Position numbers and translations under genes: made by a program | In this document: positions 1 through 10,970 of the stretch, piece after piece | Layout of the letters: each line of letters starts with the position of its first letter | Numbering within the stretch: the stretch's first letter is position 1 | Notes under the pieces: generated by a model | The model's input: only the letters and a program-made list of their open reading frames with translations | Database searches by the model: none | What the model was told of the DNA's origin: nothing | Source: Oscheius tipulae | Taxonomy: Eukaryota; Nematoda; Chromadorea; Rhabditida; Rhabditidae | Reading direction: 5' to 3' | Length of the DNA stretch: 64,000 nucleotides | NCBI GenBank assembly: GCA_037178975.1 | Contig: JASJZH010000006.1 | Coordinates: 6,882,001-6,946,000, forward strand

Positions 1-2560
1 GGCATGTAGATTATCTCACCTCACTTGTTGATATGCTCCGAGCATGCCCAAGGGGGATCAAACTCCCCAAGAAGAAGACAAGTAGCGACATATGAAGGCT
101 AAACAGCCCTTCCCTAAGGGCTATTTATTGTGTATCAAATTTCCGGGACCTGGAAAACTAATAAACTGTGGAAAATTGCACATCGAGAGAAGGTACTGAA
201 AGGACAATCAATGAAGCCATAAGGAGGAAAAAGAAGATCACACAATCGACTAAAGGCTTTCCGCAAAGCTCATCCTGTTTTGCGCCGAGATTATGCACTC
301 GGACCACCGTGCTGACTGATGCCCCTAAGCGCTTTTTGAGATCCAATTAGCTAAATGAGGGGAAACTATGAAGTACAACGGGGTCGGATTAAGCCTACCC
401 GTTTTTTATAGCCAGTATTACCCCGCCCATTCTCACAAACCTATCCACAAAACAGATTAGCCTTCTCCACGTAGTAGCAGGTCGGAAATCGTGCCATGTT
501 TAAGAATGGTAACGGCAATGCTTATTTTTGGATGTGAAGTAAAAAAAGTCTTTGAGATAATTCAAAAAGACGGAGCATTGAGCCCCTTTCGGAAACATAA
601 GACGTAAATCTTTTTGAACGCCTCCCGCTGAAACGAAAACATCTCGGGCCCGAGTCAGCAATCGTAGATCGCGCTCGAATAACAATTGAGTCAGTGAGAA
701 AGTGGGAAGTTATTTTTTCATCCAGTGGAAAAGGCTACAATTGAGAGTCTCGGTCTGCATTCAGCTAATATTTTCCGAGGTTGTTAGATGATGAAGCAGG
801 AAGTCAGCCATTTAGTGGTCAAAAACACAGTACTTACATTAAATCGACGGTTATTACCCTCTACTTCTATAAATTTGTAACGTACAGATAACCTTATGCT
901 CACATATCTATAAATGGTCGGAACATCTTAACTTCATAAAAAGTGGTCGTTATCAAGGGATTGCCGGGTCTTAGCAAGATTAATCTTAAGAACGGTCGTG
1001 TGCTCGTGAGTGGAGTCAAGAAATGAGGGAAGGAAGGCGGAATAGAAGAACAATACTCCCATTCACATAGACGATTCATTGAAGCGAAAGTTGTGCATCT
1101 GACAGGCTAACAGAATGAACACGAGATACTAGATTATCGGCCATGTTTTAGCGTTTTTTCGTAGTCGCGAGAAACGCTAATAATTATGTGTAAGTTGCGA
1201 CAATCTCGAACAATTAAAGACTTTCAAGTAGAGCAAACGCTCAAAGAGAGAGAGAGAGAGAGTGTGTTCCGACAATTAGAATAAGCAAAAAGTTGAGAGA
1301 GGTTTTATTGCCCAAGTGTGAGTTACCTCGTTCCGAAGATGATTGCATTTGCTCTCATGGGTTTTCGAATTAGAATGAGCGGCGTTTGTAAACGAAACAG
1401 CATAATCAAGGTTGCGTTTCTGCAATACCTCTCTTGTATGGAATGAAACAAAACGACTAGAAAAACGACGAGATTAGCAGAAAGACACGATTTGCAGGAT
1501 TTTCAGGGAACATTGGCAATATAATGATATCTTTGTTTTTGTTGGAGCCGTGCCTTTCTACGCATATTATCTATACTATACGCCTGTATATTCCCCTATT
1601 AACAGTATTTCATTGTTTGCTTTCAATGGATCGTGGTGCAGATGCTCCGTTTTGTGGAAGGTTGTAACATTGTTATTGAACGATAACATCTTTTTAGAAT
1701 GGGTTTGTGGACAAAACGACAAAAGTTTACGCGATTTTCTGTGTTCAACACATTGAATAAAATTCCTCACGGCGGCTAGAATTCAGATTTGTTATTTCTC
1801 GTACCACAAAGTAGGCTTTGACTGACTTACCGTTTTCAATAATGCCTTTTCAGGCTATCTGGACCGCTACAGCAAAGCTTATTTCCAACACGACTATCCT
1901 GCATAGATGAACGGAAGAAGAACACTGAATGCGCCGGTCGATACGACTTTTTCTACTGTGTATCAGTATTACTTTAATTATTGGTGTATACTTTCATTAG
2001 TTTCGACTCTTCGGTATGCTCTTGTATCTGTTACTTTAAAATTTAAGAATGACGCAGAATTCCTACTGTTGGACTCAAAGCCACAAGCGCAAATTAACGA
2101 GAAACAGATAGTAAACAAGTTCAGGTTAGTCAGTGTTCACTGATGATTTTACGTTTCTAGAGCTTCTAATTTGGATCCCAAATTCAAAACGGTTTTGACT
2201 GAACAAGCTACTGTGTTTCTACTAAAGGGATGGCTATGATTGTTATGTTGATTATCATTCGAAAATTATTGTAAAGGATTCTAAGCGTGGATAGGTTTAC
2301 AGAAAACGAGGCAAAGCGAATGCAAACTACATTGCTTTGGACTTCCATGAAAAGGATTAAAACAAGAAAGGGGGATGGTCTCGTGCCCCAAAGCACGAAC
2401 TGGACACACGTTGGAAGACAATATGAAGTGTGTGGAGAAACGAACTACAATCACAACTACTACTGAAGCACCCGACTTTTTTGAAATTTTGTTTGGATCA
2501 TATAGTGCAAGAAAACTTTGCTGACATTTTGAAACAAAAAACACGAAATTTCATTAACAT
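1..2560. other. No gene seen (left-end intergenic)
   Basis: All open frames here are under about 80 codons. None shows a recognisable domain, signal peptide or coherent chain of GT...AG-linked exons. I see only the AG microsatellite at 1245-1262 and ordinary AT-rich intergenic sequence. A distal exon of a gene lying to the left cannot be excluded. Confidence 0.5.
1245..1262. repeat. (AG)9 microsatellite
   Basis: An uninterrupted AG dinucleotide run lies in the gene-free left end of the window. It is a simple repeat with no coding context. Confidence 0.9.
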
Positions 2561-2785
2561 GTAATGCTAACGTCCCTTGGGGCTCAATGCCAGTAATAAT
2601 CCGATTCTTCCAAAACTGCTCGATACCTACTTTTTTGCCCATTTCCCATTCCTCGACCCAACTCCTTGTCCAAGTAATGCTAACGCCCCTTGGGGCTCGA
2701 TGCCAGTAATCATTCTTCCAAAACTGCTCGATTTCTACTTTCTTCTGTCCAACTGTCGTGACCTTTTCCTCCCACTTCAACCTGT
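2561..2785. repeat. Two-copy tandem duplication, period about 113 bp
   Basis: The segment starting GTAATGCTAACG at 2561 recurs at 2674. The first roughly 70 bp (through CAAAACTGCTCGAT) are nearly identical between copies and the remainder is more diverged. On the minus strand the duplication keeps one frame open from 2918 to 2460, so the short peptide IEQFWKN appears twice in that frame. No protein family is recognised, and this is probably a non-coding local duplication. Confidence 0.8.
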
Positions 2786-2927
2786 CCGCATTCCCTTCAA
2801 TCGAGATACCGTGACAGGAGCAACGTTTCCCCAACGAAGCTATCTGCCAAACTGACTCGATTTGGCTTGACTTGCCAACAATTAGTGTGCGCACAAAATA
2901 GTGCTCACTAATTGTCAATTAGGGCTT

Positions 2928-2952
2928 CAGACAGACAGACAGACAGACAGAG
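2928..2952. repeat. (CAGA)n microsatellite
   Basis: About six tandem CAGA units lie just downstream (in the minus sense) of the first C-type lectin gene. Confidence 0.9.
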
Positions 2953-2998
2953 ACGCGAGGACATTTTATACTAGATAGAGATATTCAAAACCCGAACA

Positions 2999-3004
2999 TT
3001 TATT
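2999..3004 (-). terminator. Poly(A) signal AATAAA for first lectin gene
   Basis: TTTATT on the plus strand reads AATAAA in the sense of the lectin gene. It lies about 27 nt past that gene's stop codon. Confidence 0.6.
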
Positions 3005-3030
3005 AAAGCTAAACGCTATTATCAAAGCTG

Positions 3031-3892
3031 TTACGGTAACTTTTTACAAATCCATCTTCCAGCTATTAAAGATAGACATGGAGATTGGTACCATTCTCCT
3101 TGTGGCACAAAAGTGGGAGGCACAGGAAGTGGAAGAGGAGTTGCGACGAGCTGAGTACAGCCAGTGGCTATCTGTGGGCCGCAAAGAGGCATGATGGGGA
3201 TTCCAACGGGCGAGAGCCATGGAGGTGGATAGTCGCTCTGTAAAAATTAAATAATATTTGGTGATACATACTGGTGTTGCATCATTCCATGTAAATGTGA
3301 CCGAAGCGGGACAAAATCCTGGAACATTAAGACCGTTCCCTTGTTGCTCTAATCCAATCCATGGTTGAAGTGCCAAGCCGAGAGTTTGAACAATAATGTT
3401 ATTCGTTAATGCCGAGAGTCCCAAACAGATCATTGTGCATAGGGATAATTAAAGTTACCGTATAAAAATGCGTTTTCTCCAGCGGAATGGATTGATGCCA
3501 AGTTTCCACCATCGGCTGCACAGTTCGCTTGGGCTTGGGGCTGAGTTTTTAACAGACTCGTAAGGGCCAAAGTGATGGGACCAGCAACTTTAACAGAATA
3601 GCAGTAGCCAGTGGGAGCATAGTACTCATAAGCTTGTCCATCAACGCCTGGTGCACAAGGATTTGTTGTCGTAGTTGTGGTAGTTGTCGTCGTTGTCGTA
3701 GAAGTAGTTGTCGTTGTTAGGAGTGGGTTCACGGTAGTGGTTGTGGTCCCGCTACCGATGCCAGGCAGACCTTCGGCTGAGACAGTTGATATCTACAGAT
3801 GGAAAAACGTACTTACGTGAGCTTGTTGCTATGCAGCCTAGAGCTACAGTAATAAGCAGGTCAAGGACAGCAGCAAAGCAAGCAATTAACAT
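3031..3892 (-). CDS. Secreted C-type lectin-like protein (copy A)
   Basis: Four exons can be chained. The start at 3892 gives a hydrophobic signal peptide (begins MLIACFAAVLDLL). A 40-nt intron follows, then exon 2 encodes a Thr-rich linker and the start of a C-type lectin fold (CAPGVDGQAYEYY, GYCYSV, then NCAADGGNLASIHS, the typical alpha-2 signature). Exon 3 has GLALQPWIGLEQ and FTWNDATP. Exon 4 ends with GEWYQSPCLSLIAGRWIC, supplying the last cysteines, and stops at 3031-3033. No QPD/EPN-WND calcium motif is evident, so sugar binding is not assured. Nematode CLEC proteins of this layout are usually secreted and often immune- or gut-related, which is family knowledge. Copy B lies 1.5 kb away on the same strand. 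Confidence 0.8.
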
Positions 3893-4567
3893 TGAACAAT
3901 GGGGTGAAGGGCAAGATCCGATTCACTAAGCGGAACTTTTTCCTGTTCCCGCCGCTTCACTCCAGCTTTCCATCAGGATGAAAAAGTGATACCACGAAAA
4001 AAGCGATCTATTGAAACTGAAATTGGGAGATTAGATCAAAGATTGCAAGTTGTAGACAGAGATTTTAACTATAAGGCTGAAAACACTTTCTATTAGTGCT
4101 GACGACAAGCTTTCTATTCAACTCTATAGGTTAGTAAAAGAATTATTAAACTCCACGAAAACTAGAGTCCAATCTTGTTTTACATGTTTGTTTATCCGGA
4201 ACATAAGTGCGAACCTGAAAAATGCTGCCTACTTCTGTCAATTCTGCAAGTTTGCAATGTGTTGGATATATACGATGCGCCTTTATCCAAAATCTACAAA
4301 GATCACACACCTGCTTGATTCGATTTCATTGCTGTCCACGAGATTTTCACCCAGTTCAGCAGAGTGCAATAAAAAGTTTGTTCGCGATGGTTTCTTGGGA
4401 CCCGAATGATATCAAAAAGTAGTTTACCTATATAGCGCAAAAGCTTTTGTGAGCTGCCTCTTCGAAAAATAACGTTATTGCAAAAAAGGCTAAAGCTTTA
4501 TTATAGTTATTATTATTATTAATATTATACATATCCGTATTTATAAGTATTACATCTTGGCAGTCTA
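3893..4567. other. Spacer between the two lectin genes
   Basis: AT-rich with a TTA-repeat tract near 4498-4524. It should hold the promoter of copy A and the 3' end of copy B. No coding signal is seen. Confidence 0.5.
4497..4502 (-). terminator. Poly(A) signal AATAAA for second lectin gene
   Basis: TTTATT on the plus strand reads AATAAA in the gene's sense, about 66 nt beyond the stop of lectin copy B. Confidence 0.5.
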
Positions 4568-5372
4568 TTACAAAGGCTTCTTGCAAATCCATCGGCCAGC
4601 AACTAAAGATAGACAAGGAGATTGGTACCATTCTCCTTGTGGCACAAAAGTGGGAGGCACAGGAAGAGGAAGAGGAGTTGCGACGAGCTGAGTACATCCA
4701 GTCGCTGCTTGCAAGCCGCAGGCAGGCATGACAGGAACTCCAAGAGGCGCCAGCCAATTTGGGCCGTAGTTAACCTGCAAAGCCGTAAACATGACGAAAA
4801 CTAAAAACACACAGGCATTGTATCGGTCCATTGGAAAGTGACTGAAGCAGGACAAAATCCAGGAATTGGAATAATAGGTCCGTCTCCGACTTGTTCTAGA
4901 CCGATCCATGGCTGCAGAGCCAGGCCGAGAACTTGGATAAAGAGATTTCCTGTTACTTCCGAAAGTCCTGCAAAAGGAGTATGACATGTTAAATTCATAA
5001 CATACCAAACAAGAATTGATTCTCTGCCGCACTCTCGATTGAGGCCAAATCACCACCATCAGCCACACAGTTGGCTCTTGCTTGTGGCTGTGTCTTCAAC
5101 AAGCCCAATAAACCACCATCAAGAGGTCCGGCAGCTTTGACAGAATAGCAGTAACCTGTAGTAGCAAAATATTCGTATGCTGCACCATCTGCACCAGGCG
5201 GACAGATTCTAGTGGTTGTGGTGGTGGTCGGTGTTGTTGTGGTCACTAGCCCCTCGGCTGAAACTCACCCTTCCCATGTCCGGAGAAGGAACCTACGTGA
5301 ACTAGTAGCTATACACGCGTAAGCTACAACTGTAAGCAGGTCAAGTAGAAAAATAAGACGAGCAACGGACAT
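4568..5372 (-). CDS. Secreted C-type lectin-like protein (copy B)
   Basis: This is a paralogue of copy A with the same exon plan. The start at 5372 gives a signal peptide (MSVARLIFLLDLLTVVAYA). A 39-nt intron at the same Ser-Pro codon follows, then a short Thr-rich stretch and the C-type lectin fold (CPPGADGAAYEYF, NCVADGGDLASIES, GLALQPWIGLEQ). The last exon, ending GEWYQSPCLSLVAGRWIC, is almost identical to that of copy A. The stop is at 4568-4570. The Thr tract is much shorter than in A. The shared intron positions and nearly identical last exon indicate a recent tandem duplication, possibly with gene conversion. The ligand is unknown. Confidence 0.8.
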
Positions 5373-6284
5373 TAGAAAGCCGACAGTACATTAAGGACAC
5401 GTTTGAAATCTCGCCGGCGGACTTTTTAATCTGGTTCCCGCGCTGTATACGATAAGGACGATCAGATCCGAAGAATGAAAAAACAACATATTTGGAATGT
5501 TGAACCCAAACTAATGCTGATCTTTAACTTATTTTGGGTCCTGCACACGAGTATAACTTGTAAGATTGTCTTGGCGAAGCTTGCCATTAAGTTGAATAAT
5601 ATGAACAAAAAAGCGCGCAAATCAACTAAAGACCATACTAGAGAGGCTTGCTCTTCTTCAGAGTGAGTAATACACGAAAACACCCAATACATAAACAATG
5701 TGGACGATTCTCGATATTTGCTCTTTACATTAGCAGTGTTTGACTCAGTAGCAATGCAAGTGTTATCGTTCAGATTCAATGACATTCTTCTTGTGTACAT
5801 GCATCACGACGACGGCAAAGCGACAATGGGGCAAAAATAGAGGTCAGAAAATGTGTATTGTTGTAAACAAAGCTACGTTAAGTTTGTGTGCTTAAAAAGC
5901 AGAATGACTCATCTTCTATCCATCTTTTGTTTAGTCAACTCAGTGAGTTTCGAAGAATTTGACTCTCTTAATTTTCTTAGAAAGAGAGATGAGCTGATTT
6001 TACCATTCTTCTATTGTTCCAGAAATAATTACGCAGACTTTTTGACACACGCGTCGCGCCAGTGCTAATCGGCCGACCCCAAGTGTGCGCACAATCGATA
6101 CCCACACAAGTTTTTCTCTCAGTGGTCCGTTCCTGCTATTTCTAGTTTCCCATATCTGGGTAAGTTCCTTTTCATCTGCTAGCATTGCACTGTAACTGAA
6201 CGGTTTTTATCTCCAGCTTGCAGCCAGTGCTTTCTTCACAGATCGAAAGGTTGTAAACATGTTAATTTCGGCTTTTTTTTAAGG
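5373..6284. other. Divergent promoter region, no gene seen
   Basis: This lies between lectin copy B (minus) and the MAP kinase kinase (plus). Open frames are short and without recognisable content. The last bases (TTTTTTTTAAG before the ATG at 6285) could be a trans-splice or intron acceptor of the kinase gene. Confidence 0.45.
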
Positions 6285-7672
6285 ATGGATCGGCCATCCA
6301 TAATGGGCGGCTTGTCGCTGCCTAACAGGCCAGGCTCACTGTCAATCCCTTTCGCTCCGAAAGAAGAGGAAGAGGAGAAAATGTTGTATGTCACCTGCTT
6401 TCTGACTAACTGTTTACAACACGTTTAGAACCAAGTTGGCCACAGGTGTGTTGAAATTTCCCGAGGATCCCACGCGTTATGGCTTCGGCGCTGTGAATCT
6501 CATTGACAGAGGCGCCATTGGCAGTGGGAATTTTGGAACAGTCCACATGATGGAGCATGATTTGACAGGTCGTATGATGGCGGTCAAGGTATTGTTTCCC
6601 GTATTTCTTTTTCCATTTTTTCCTTTTCAGCGTATTCGCTTCCACAATATTAACGGAAGGGAGCAGGAACGTCTTCTTCGTGAGCACAACACTATGGTAC
6701 AGACGGAGCAATGCGAAAATATTGTGAAATTTTACGGAGTCATCTTCCATGAGGTACTTTGATTTTTTAAGGTTCGTATTCAAATATTTAGGGTGATTGC
6801 TGGATCTGCATGGAGCTTCTAGATGTCTCTCTCGATCGACTGTATCGTAGAGTATACAATCACAAAATGGAACGTCTCACGGAGCCGCTTATCGGCCATA
6901 TTGCCGTTTGTGTGAGTTTCTTGCGGCATCCTGGTATTCTTTTGGCTTCAGACTATTACCGCATTGGATTATCTGAAAACCAGTTTGAAGATCATGCACA
7001 GAGGTTTGTCCTTCATGTTTTCCGAATTCAAAAAGTGTTTAGATGTCAAGCCGTCGAATATTCTTGTGGATCGTCGTGGAAATGTGAAGCTGTGCGATTT
7101 CGGCATCTGTGGAGAGCTCGAGGACTCGATTGCTCAATCTCACGACGTCGGCTGTCAGCCGTATCTTGCTGTAAGTATTGCAAATGATTGTTTCATCTGA
7201 CTCATCACAGCCGGAACGCATAACAAAATTAAATATGGCATATGACGTGCGATCTGACGTCTGGGCTCTAGGATTAACACTGTTTGAAATCGCTAAAGGA
7301 GAGTTCCCTTACAAGAATTGGACATCACCCTTTGAGCAAATCAATGCTGTGAGTGATTCTTCTGTTTCATAAGACAATTTGTTTAAAGGTGGTGAAGGAC
7401 GACCCTCCGATGCTCACGCAAGACGATGACAACCATTTCTCGTTGGAGTTCGTTCTTTTTGTCAACTCTTGTTTGACGAAGGATTACAAGAATCGACCGA
7501 AATACGACAAATTGACTAAGATGTCCTTCTATCTTACGTAAGTTCTATTCATCTCACGTTTATTTGTTGATCTAGGTACAAAAGTGGCGGTATTCTGATT
7601 GACGAGGCCAAGGAGCAGCTTGGACTCTACGCTCTGGATGCCTTGAACAATCCCGAACCCCAACGAGCATAG
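6285..7672 (+). CDS. mkk-4: MAP kinase kinase, MKK4 type
   Basis: Nine exons join in frame to 355 residues: 6285-6385, 6429-6588, 6631-6753, 6792-6911, 6952-7003, 7043-7170, 7211-7348, 7389-7537, 7576-7672. All eight introns are 38-43 nt. The dual-specificity kinase domain shows the Gly loop (GAIGSGNFGTV), catalytic Lys in MAVKRIR, HRDVKPSN, DFG, and the MKK activation loop SIAQSHDVGCQPYLAPE. The loop keeps the S-x3-S/T pair that upstream kinases phosphorylate. EGDCWICMELLD and YDVRSDVWALG point to the MKK4 subfamily rather than MEK1/2 or MKK3/6. In C. elegans, MKK-4 acts between DLK-1 and PMK-3 in axon and synapse signalling. I infer the same role here. The start is supported by the acidic N-terminal exon ahead of the domain. 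Confidence 0.88.
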
Positions 7673-8434
7673 TTCTTGAGGCTTATCTTGATTTCTGTAT
7701 CCTTAGTCTCTGCTCCTTCTATGTGCCAACGAATTTCTCGGTTCTTTTTGCCACCCTGCTAGACAGTTCCTTCCGATCTCGTTTCCGTGGATCCGGTCCG
7801 TCATTTTTCTCTGGTCGTTGTTGTGATCCCATTGAGTTAGAAAGATAAAAAGGTTTCATCAATTATGCTTCCTCTATCCTATCGCCTTTGTCTCCCTCGT
7901 AGCTATTTACTGCTACGGGTCCCAACTTGTCAGGTTACCCTAGAGCCCCTCTGGAGATTACAACAAATTACTACGCCTAGGAGCTATTGTTTGTTTTGAA
8001 TGAATCAAACATTCCATGTATATTTACAATGAAATAAAAGTGAAACATCGATATGCGCCTTAGAAAAACTTTGTACTAGTATTCTAGGCTGACACGCTTT
8101 AAGAGACGGGATCAACGAAATTCTTCCAAGAAGTAAAGCGAAAAGCAAATCTTAGGTACAAAAGGAAAAAGAGATAGTATCGAATGGTTCACTAACAACA
8201 ATAGGGTTAAGAGAACGTAGCAGAGTATAAAATGCTAGGAAAGAGGAGAAGTGAAGTTGGGAGAGTTACATATCGACCGGTACTTGGTTCTTGTCCAAAG
8301 CCATATGCCCAAGGAGAAACTGTTAAAATCATTTACTATGGGAAAGATACACATGAAAGGTTCTTTTTGTTGTGGCGCAGCGATATTGCTGTTTTAAAAC
8401 CTCGTGACCCTATTTTGACTTTACTCGCAGAGCC
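7673..8434. other. 3' UTR and intergenic
   Basis: A probable 3' UTR of mkk-4 ends near the AATAAA at 8033-8038. The rest is AT-rich. A 76-codon open frame at 8232-8462 has no recognisable content and overlaps the start of the ALG5 relic. Confidence 0.5.
8033..8038 (+). terminator. Poly(A) signal AATAAA (mkk-4)
   Basis: A canonical hexamer about 360 nt past the mkk-4 stop, and the first such hexamer noticed in this spacer. Confidence 0.5.
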
Positions 8435-8906
8435 ATGTTGGTCGAGATTCTGCTTTTCTTGACAGCATTTCTTATTAAACCTTTCTACTTGGTAGTTCTT
8501 GGGATGTAAGTGCTTAGATTAGAGTTAATAACAGCCTTTTAAGTGTTTCCGATGTAACACCTTTTGTTTACCGAGTTTTCAACTTTCTCCGGCAAAAACG
8601 AGGAGCCTTAGTTCGACGAAAGTCGGGGGATAACCTGGAACGATCATCATTCCTTGTTACAATGAAGAAGTAATTAAAAAGAAATGATGTGGAGCTTCTG
8701 TCTTGCTGAGAAGTGCAACATTCCGATTGAAAAGGTACACGAGTTTTGAAAAAATGACCAATATTTTTCAGGAGAACGTCCAGTGGACTGAAAAAGACGG
8801 CTCTAAGCTAACTTCAACCTGAAGCTGATTGGAATTGGGCTGTGATCTCATGCTCATCAACTACCGCTACCATGCTGGTGAATGGATTAATGAGCTTCCT
8901 GTATGA
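8435..8906 (+). pseudogene. alg-5: Decayed dolichyl-phosphate beta-glucosyltransferase (ALG5) relic
   Basis: Pieces of ALG5 appear in order in different frames. First is an N-terminal membrane segment from the ATG at 8435 (MLVEILLFLTAFLIKPFYL), then the GT2 motif TIIIPCYNEE near 8640-8670. After that comes LAEKCNIPIEK, a 36-nt intron, VQWTEKDGSKLT, and LGCDLMLINYRYHAGEW. In intact ALG5 the GT2 motif and the ELL-IA...NIPI segment are roughly 170 residues apart, but here they are adjacent, so the catalytic core (DXD and acceptor region) is deleted. Further damage includes a stop right after the NEE motif, a one-base shift in VELL/LAEK, and two TGA codons where the conserved W-S-W is expected (TGA AGC TGA). 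The real enzyme makes Dol-P-Glc for N-glycan assembly at the ER. This copy cannot. Confidence 0.85.
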
Positions 8907-9267
8907 TATTCGATTCTTACCTTGTACTTTAACGGTTTTCTCACATGGGTTGAAAACTTTTCGTTGTAGCGTTGTAAAAATTGCCTTCATAAACGCCTAA
9001 TCAACGTTTTCTGTCATCTCATGTACAAATTTACCGGTTAGTTCCATTATATTGAAGGTCTCAGTAACAAAATATTTATTATAAGTTTGAAAATACTGTA
9101 CTTTTCGAGCTTTTAATGACCTCAAAGTAACAGACGCCAAGCAATAAGCGCGCCCCGTTACCGATTACAGCACTTGGCGTCCCGCCAAAACTGCGACAAT
9201 CAGCTGTAACGCTCATCTTCCCGTGATAACTGCCCACGGTTACAGCCTGGGTAAATGCTCCTAGGGC
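8907..9267. other. Short spacer upstream of the Mad3-like gene
   Basis: No coding signal is seen on either strand. It presumably holds the promoter of the downstream gene, or part of a decayed flank of the ALG5 relic. Confidence 0.4.
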
Positions 9268-10970
9268 ATGGCCAACAAGTCGCATCATGCTAAACTGCTA
9301 AGGTGAGAGCCTACTTTCTATGTAATTCTGCTACTTTTAGTGCGATTAGAGATGCCGTCCAGCACTCATCGGACGAAGAGAACGTTTCTTTCATAGTTGG
9401 GTGAGTAATCTCGACATATCACTATTTATTTTTTGAATATACAGATCTCTGCTTCTGTTCGAGCAAAGTTATGCACTTTCAAATAAAGAAAACTTCCGAA
9501 AATTGCTAAGTGAGGCTTTGGCTATTTATGGACCTGGAAGCAGCTTCGATGGCGACGATCGTGTCATTCCCCTGTACATTCTTCTAGTAAGCATTTACTT
9601 CGATTTCTCCGTTCAGAGCTCGTTTATAGGGCAAATACTCACGCTCTTCCACTCATGCCGAAATCTTCGATCGTATGAACGAGACAGGAACTTATCGCAA
9701 GTCGGCAACTTTTTATGTGGAATGGGGAAAAGTCTTTCAACAAGCGGGTCATTCTTCACGAGCTATAGTAATTTTCCATACCATATTTTTCAAAGAAACC
9801 TTTCAGGAAATCATTCATGAGGGTATCAAAAGAAATGCAAAACCTGAATCTCTTCTGCAAGCGGCTATAGTTGATATGGGACTGGAGACCACCACAGTTA
9901 GCAGGAACTTTTCTCTTCTGCTTCTTTCAAGATCATGTTATAGAACTCCCGGAAGAGTTTTGGGCAATTCTACCGTTCCCAAGTCTACTAGAAAGCAACT
10001 CTTCCCCAAAACACCTACCCGAGTGCCAAAGTCTATCGAGACACACTTTATTCTGCCTGTCGAAGCCATTGATCCCTCCAAGTCTGCCATTTGACTTAGT
10101 TCTGAACTTTTTACTCCAGGATTGCACCAGTCATTTCCGATTCTCTGACTCCTCTCCTGTCACTGCCTAGTCTTGACGACAGCAGATCTGAAGATGTTGA
10201 AAATGAGCGTCCTGCTGACATTACGCATGAGATCTATGTCAAGAGAAAAACCATGGGAATTCTGGTAAGATTAAAATTTTTTTTTAATACACGTTCTTAC
10301 AGGTTCCAGCGGCTGGATTTGTTCTAGAGGATTACGATCTTGCAAAAGTTTATGAAGAAGATGAGAAAAAGACCGAGAGGACTGAAAACAACAGAATGAA
10401 CATAGAGAACAACGTTATGCCATCTCCTGGATGTAGACTTGTGAATAATTCACCGCCTCCCGCCAACTCTCGGGTATTTTTGATTTCGTTTACAAGAAAC
10501 GTTATACTTTCCAGGATGAGCTAACCCGTTCAATTTTCCAGCAAGTAAATGTTCCAACTGAACCGACAATGCCTGCTATTCGAGCTCTTTTCCAACAGAC
10601 CACTTCCAATTTTGAACCAGTAGTTCCTACACCGTAAGAGTTACCACTTACTTACGACAACAAATGTTTAGTACTATGTCACTACAAAAAGAACACTTTG
10701 TTCCCGGTTCAGAAGCTCTGAAGTTTCTTCGTCCAGAATCTGATGAAGAAGACGACAAAAGACTCACAGGCTTCGCAAAGCTGCTGGAAAAGCGCAAATC
10801 ACTTGGCTCACGATCTTCCATGGTATGTAACATTTTCAATTCTTTCATAAAGACAGTTGGAGGCACCTCCCGTTGCACCTCTGCTGAGCAATCAGAAACG
10901 TGTTGCTTCTCCACTCGAAGGGTTGTTTAGCAAGATGACAATGTCTTCACCAAGCACTTCCAAAGATTAG
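9268..10970 (+). CDS. san-1: Mad3/BubR1-type spindle checkpoint protein without kinase domain
   Basis: The start at 9268 (MANKSHHAK) leads through a 39-nt intron to a typical Mad3/Bub1 N-terminus. YALSNKENFRKLL contains a KEN box at about residues 46-48. The TPR-like region follows across two minute introns (9591-9629 and 9768-9806): LYILLGKYSRSSTHAEIFDR, SATFYVEWGKVFQQAGHSSR, EIIHEGIKRNAKPESLL. Such proteins bind Cdc20 in the mitotic checkpoint complex and inhibit the APC/C, with the KEN box as pseudosubstrate. Later exons (from about 10120) are Ser/Pro/acidic and end at 10968-10970 with no kinase domain. That fits C. elegans SAN-1/MDF-3 rather than BUB-1. Exon limits between about 9880 and 10130 are uncertain. 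I saw no clear GLEBS motif. Confidence 0.75.
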
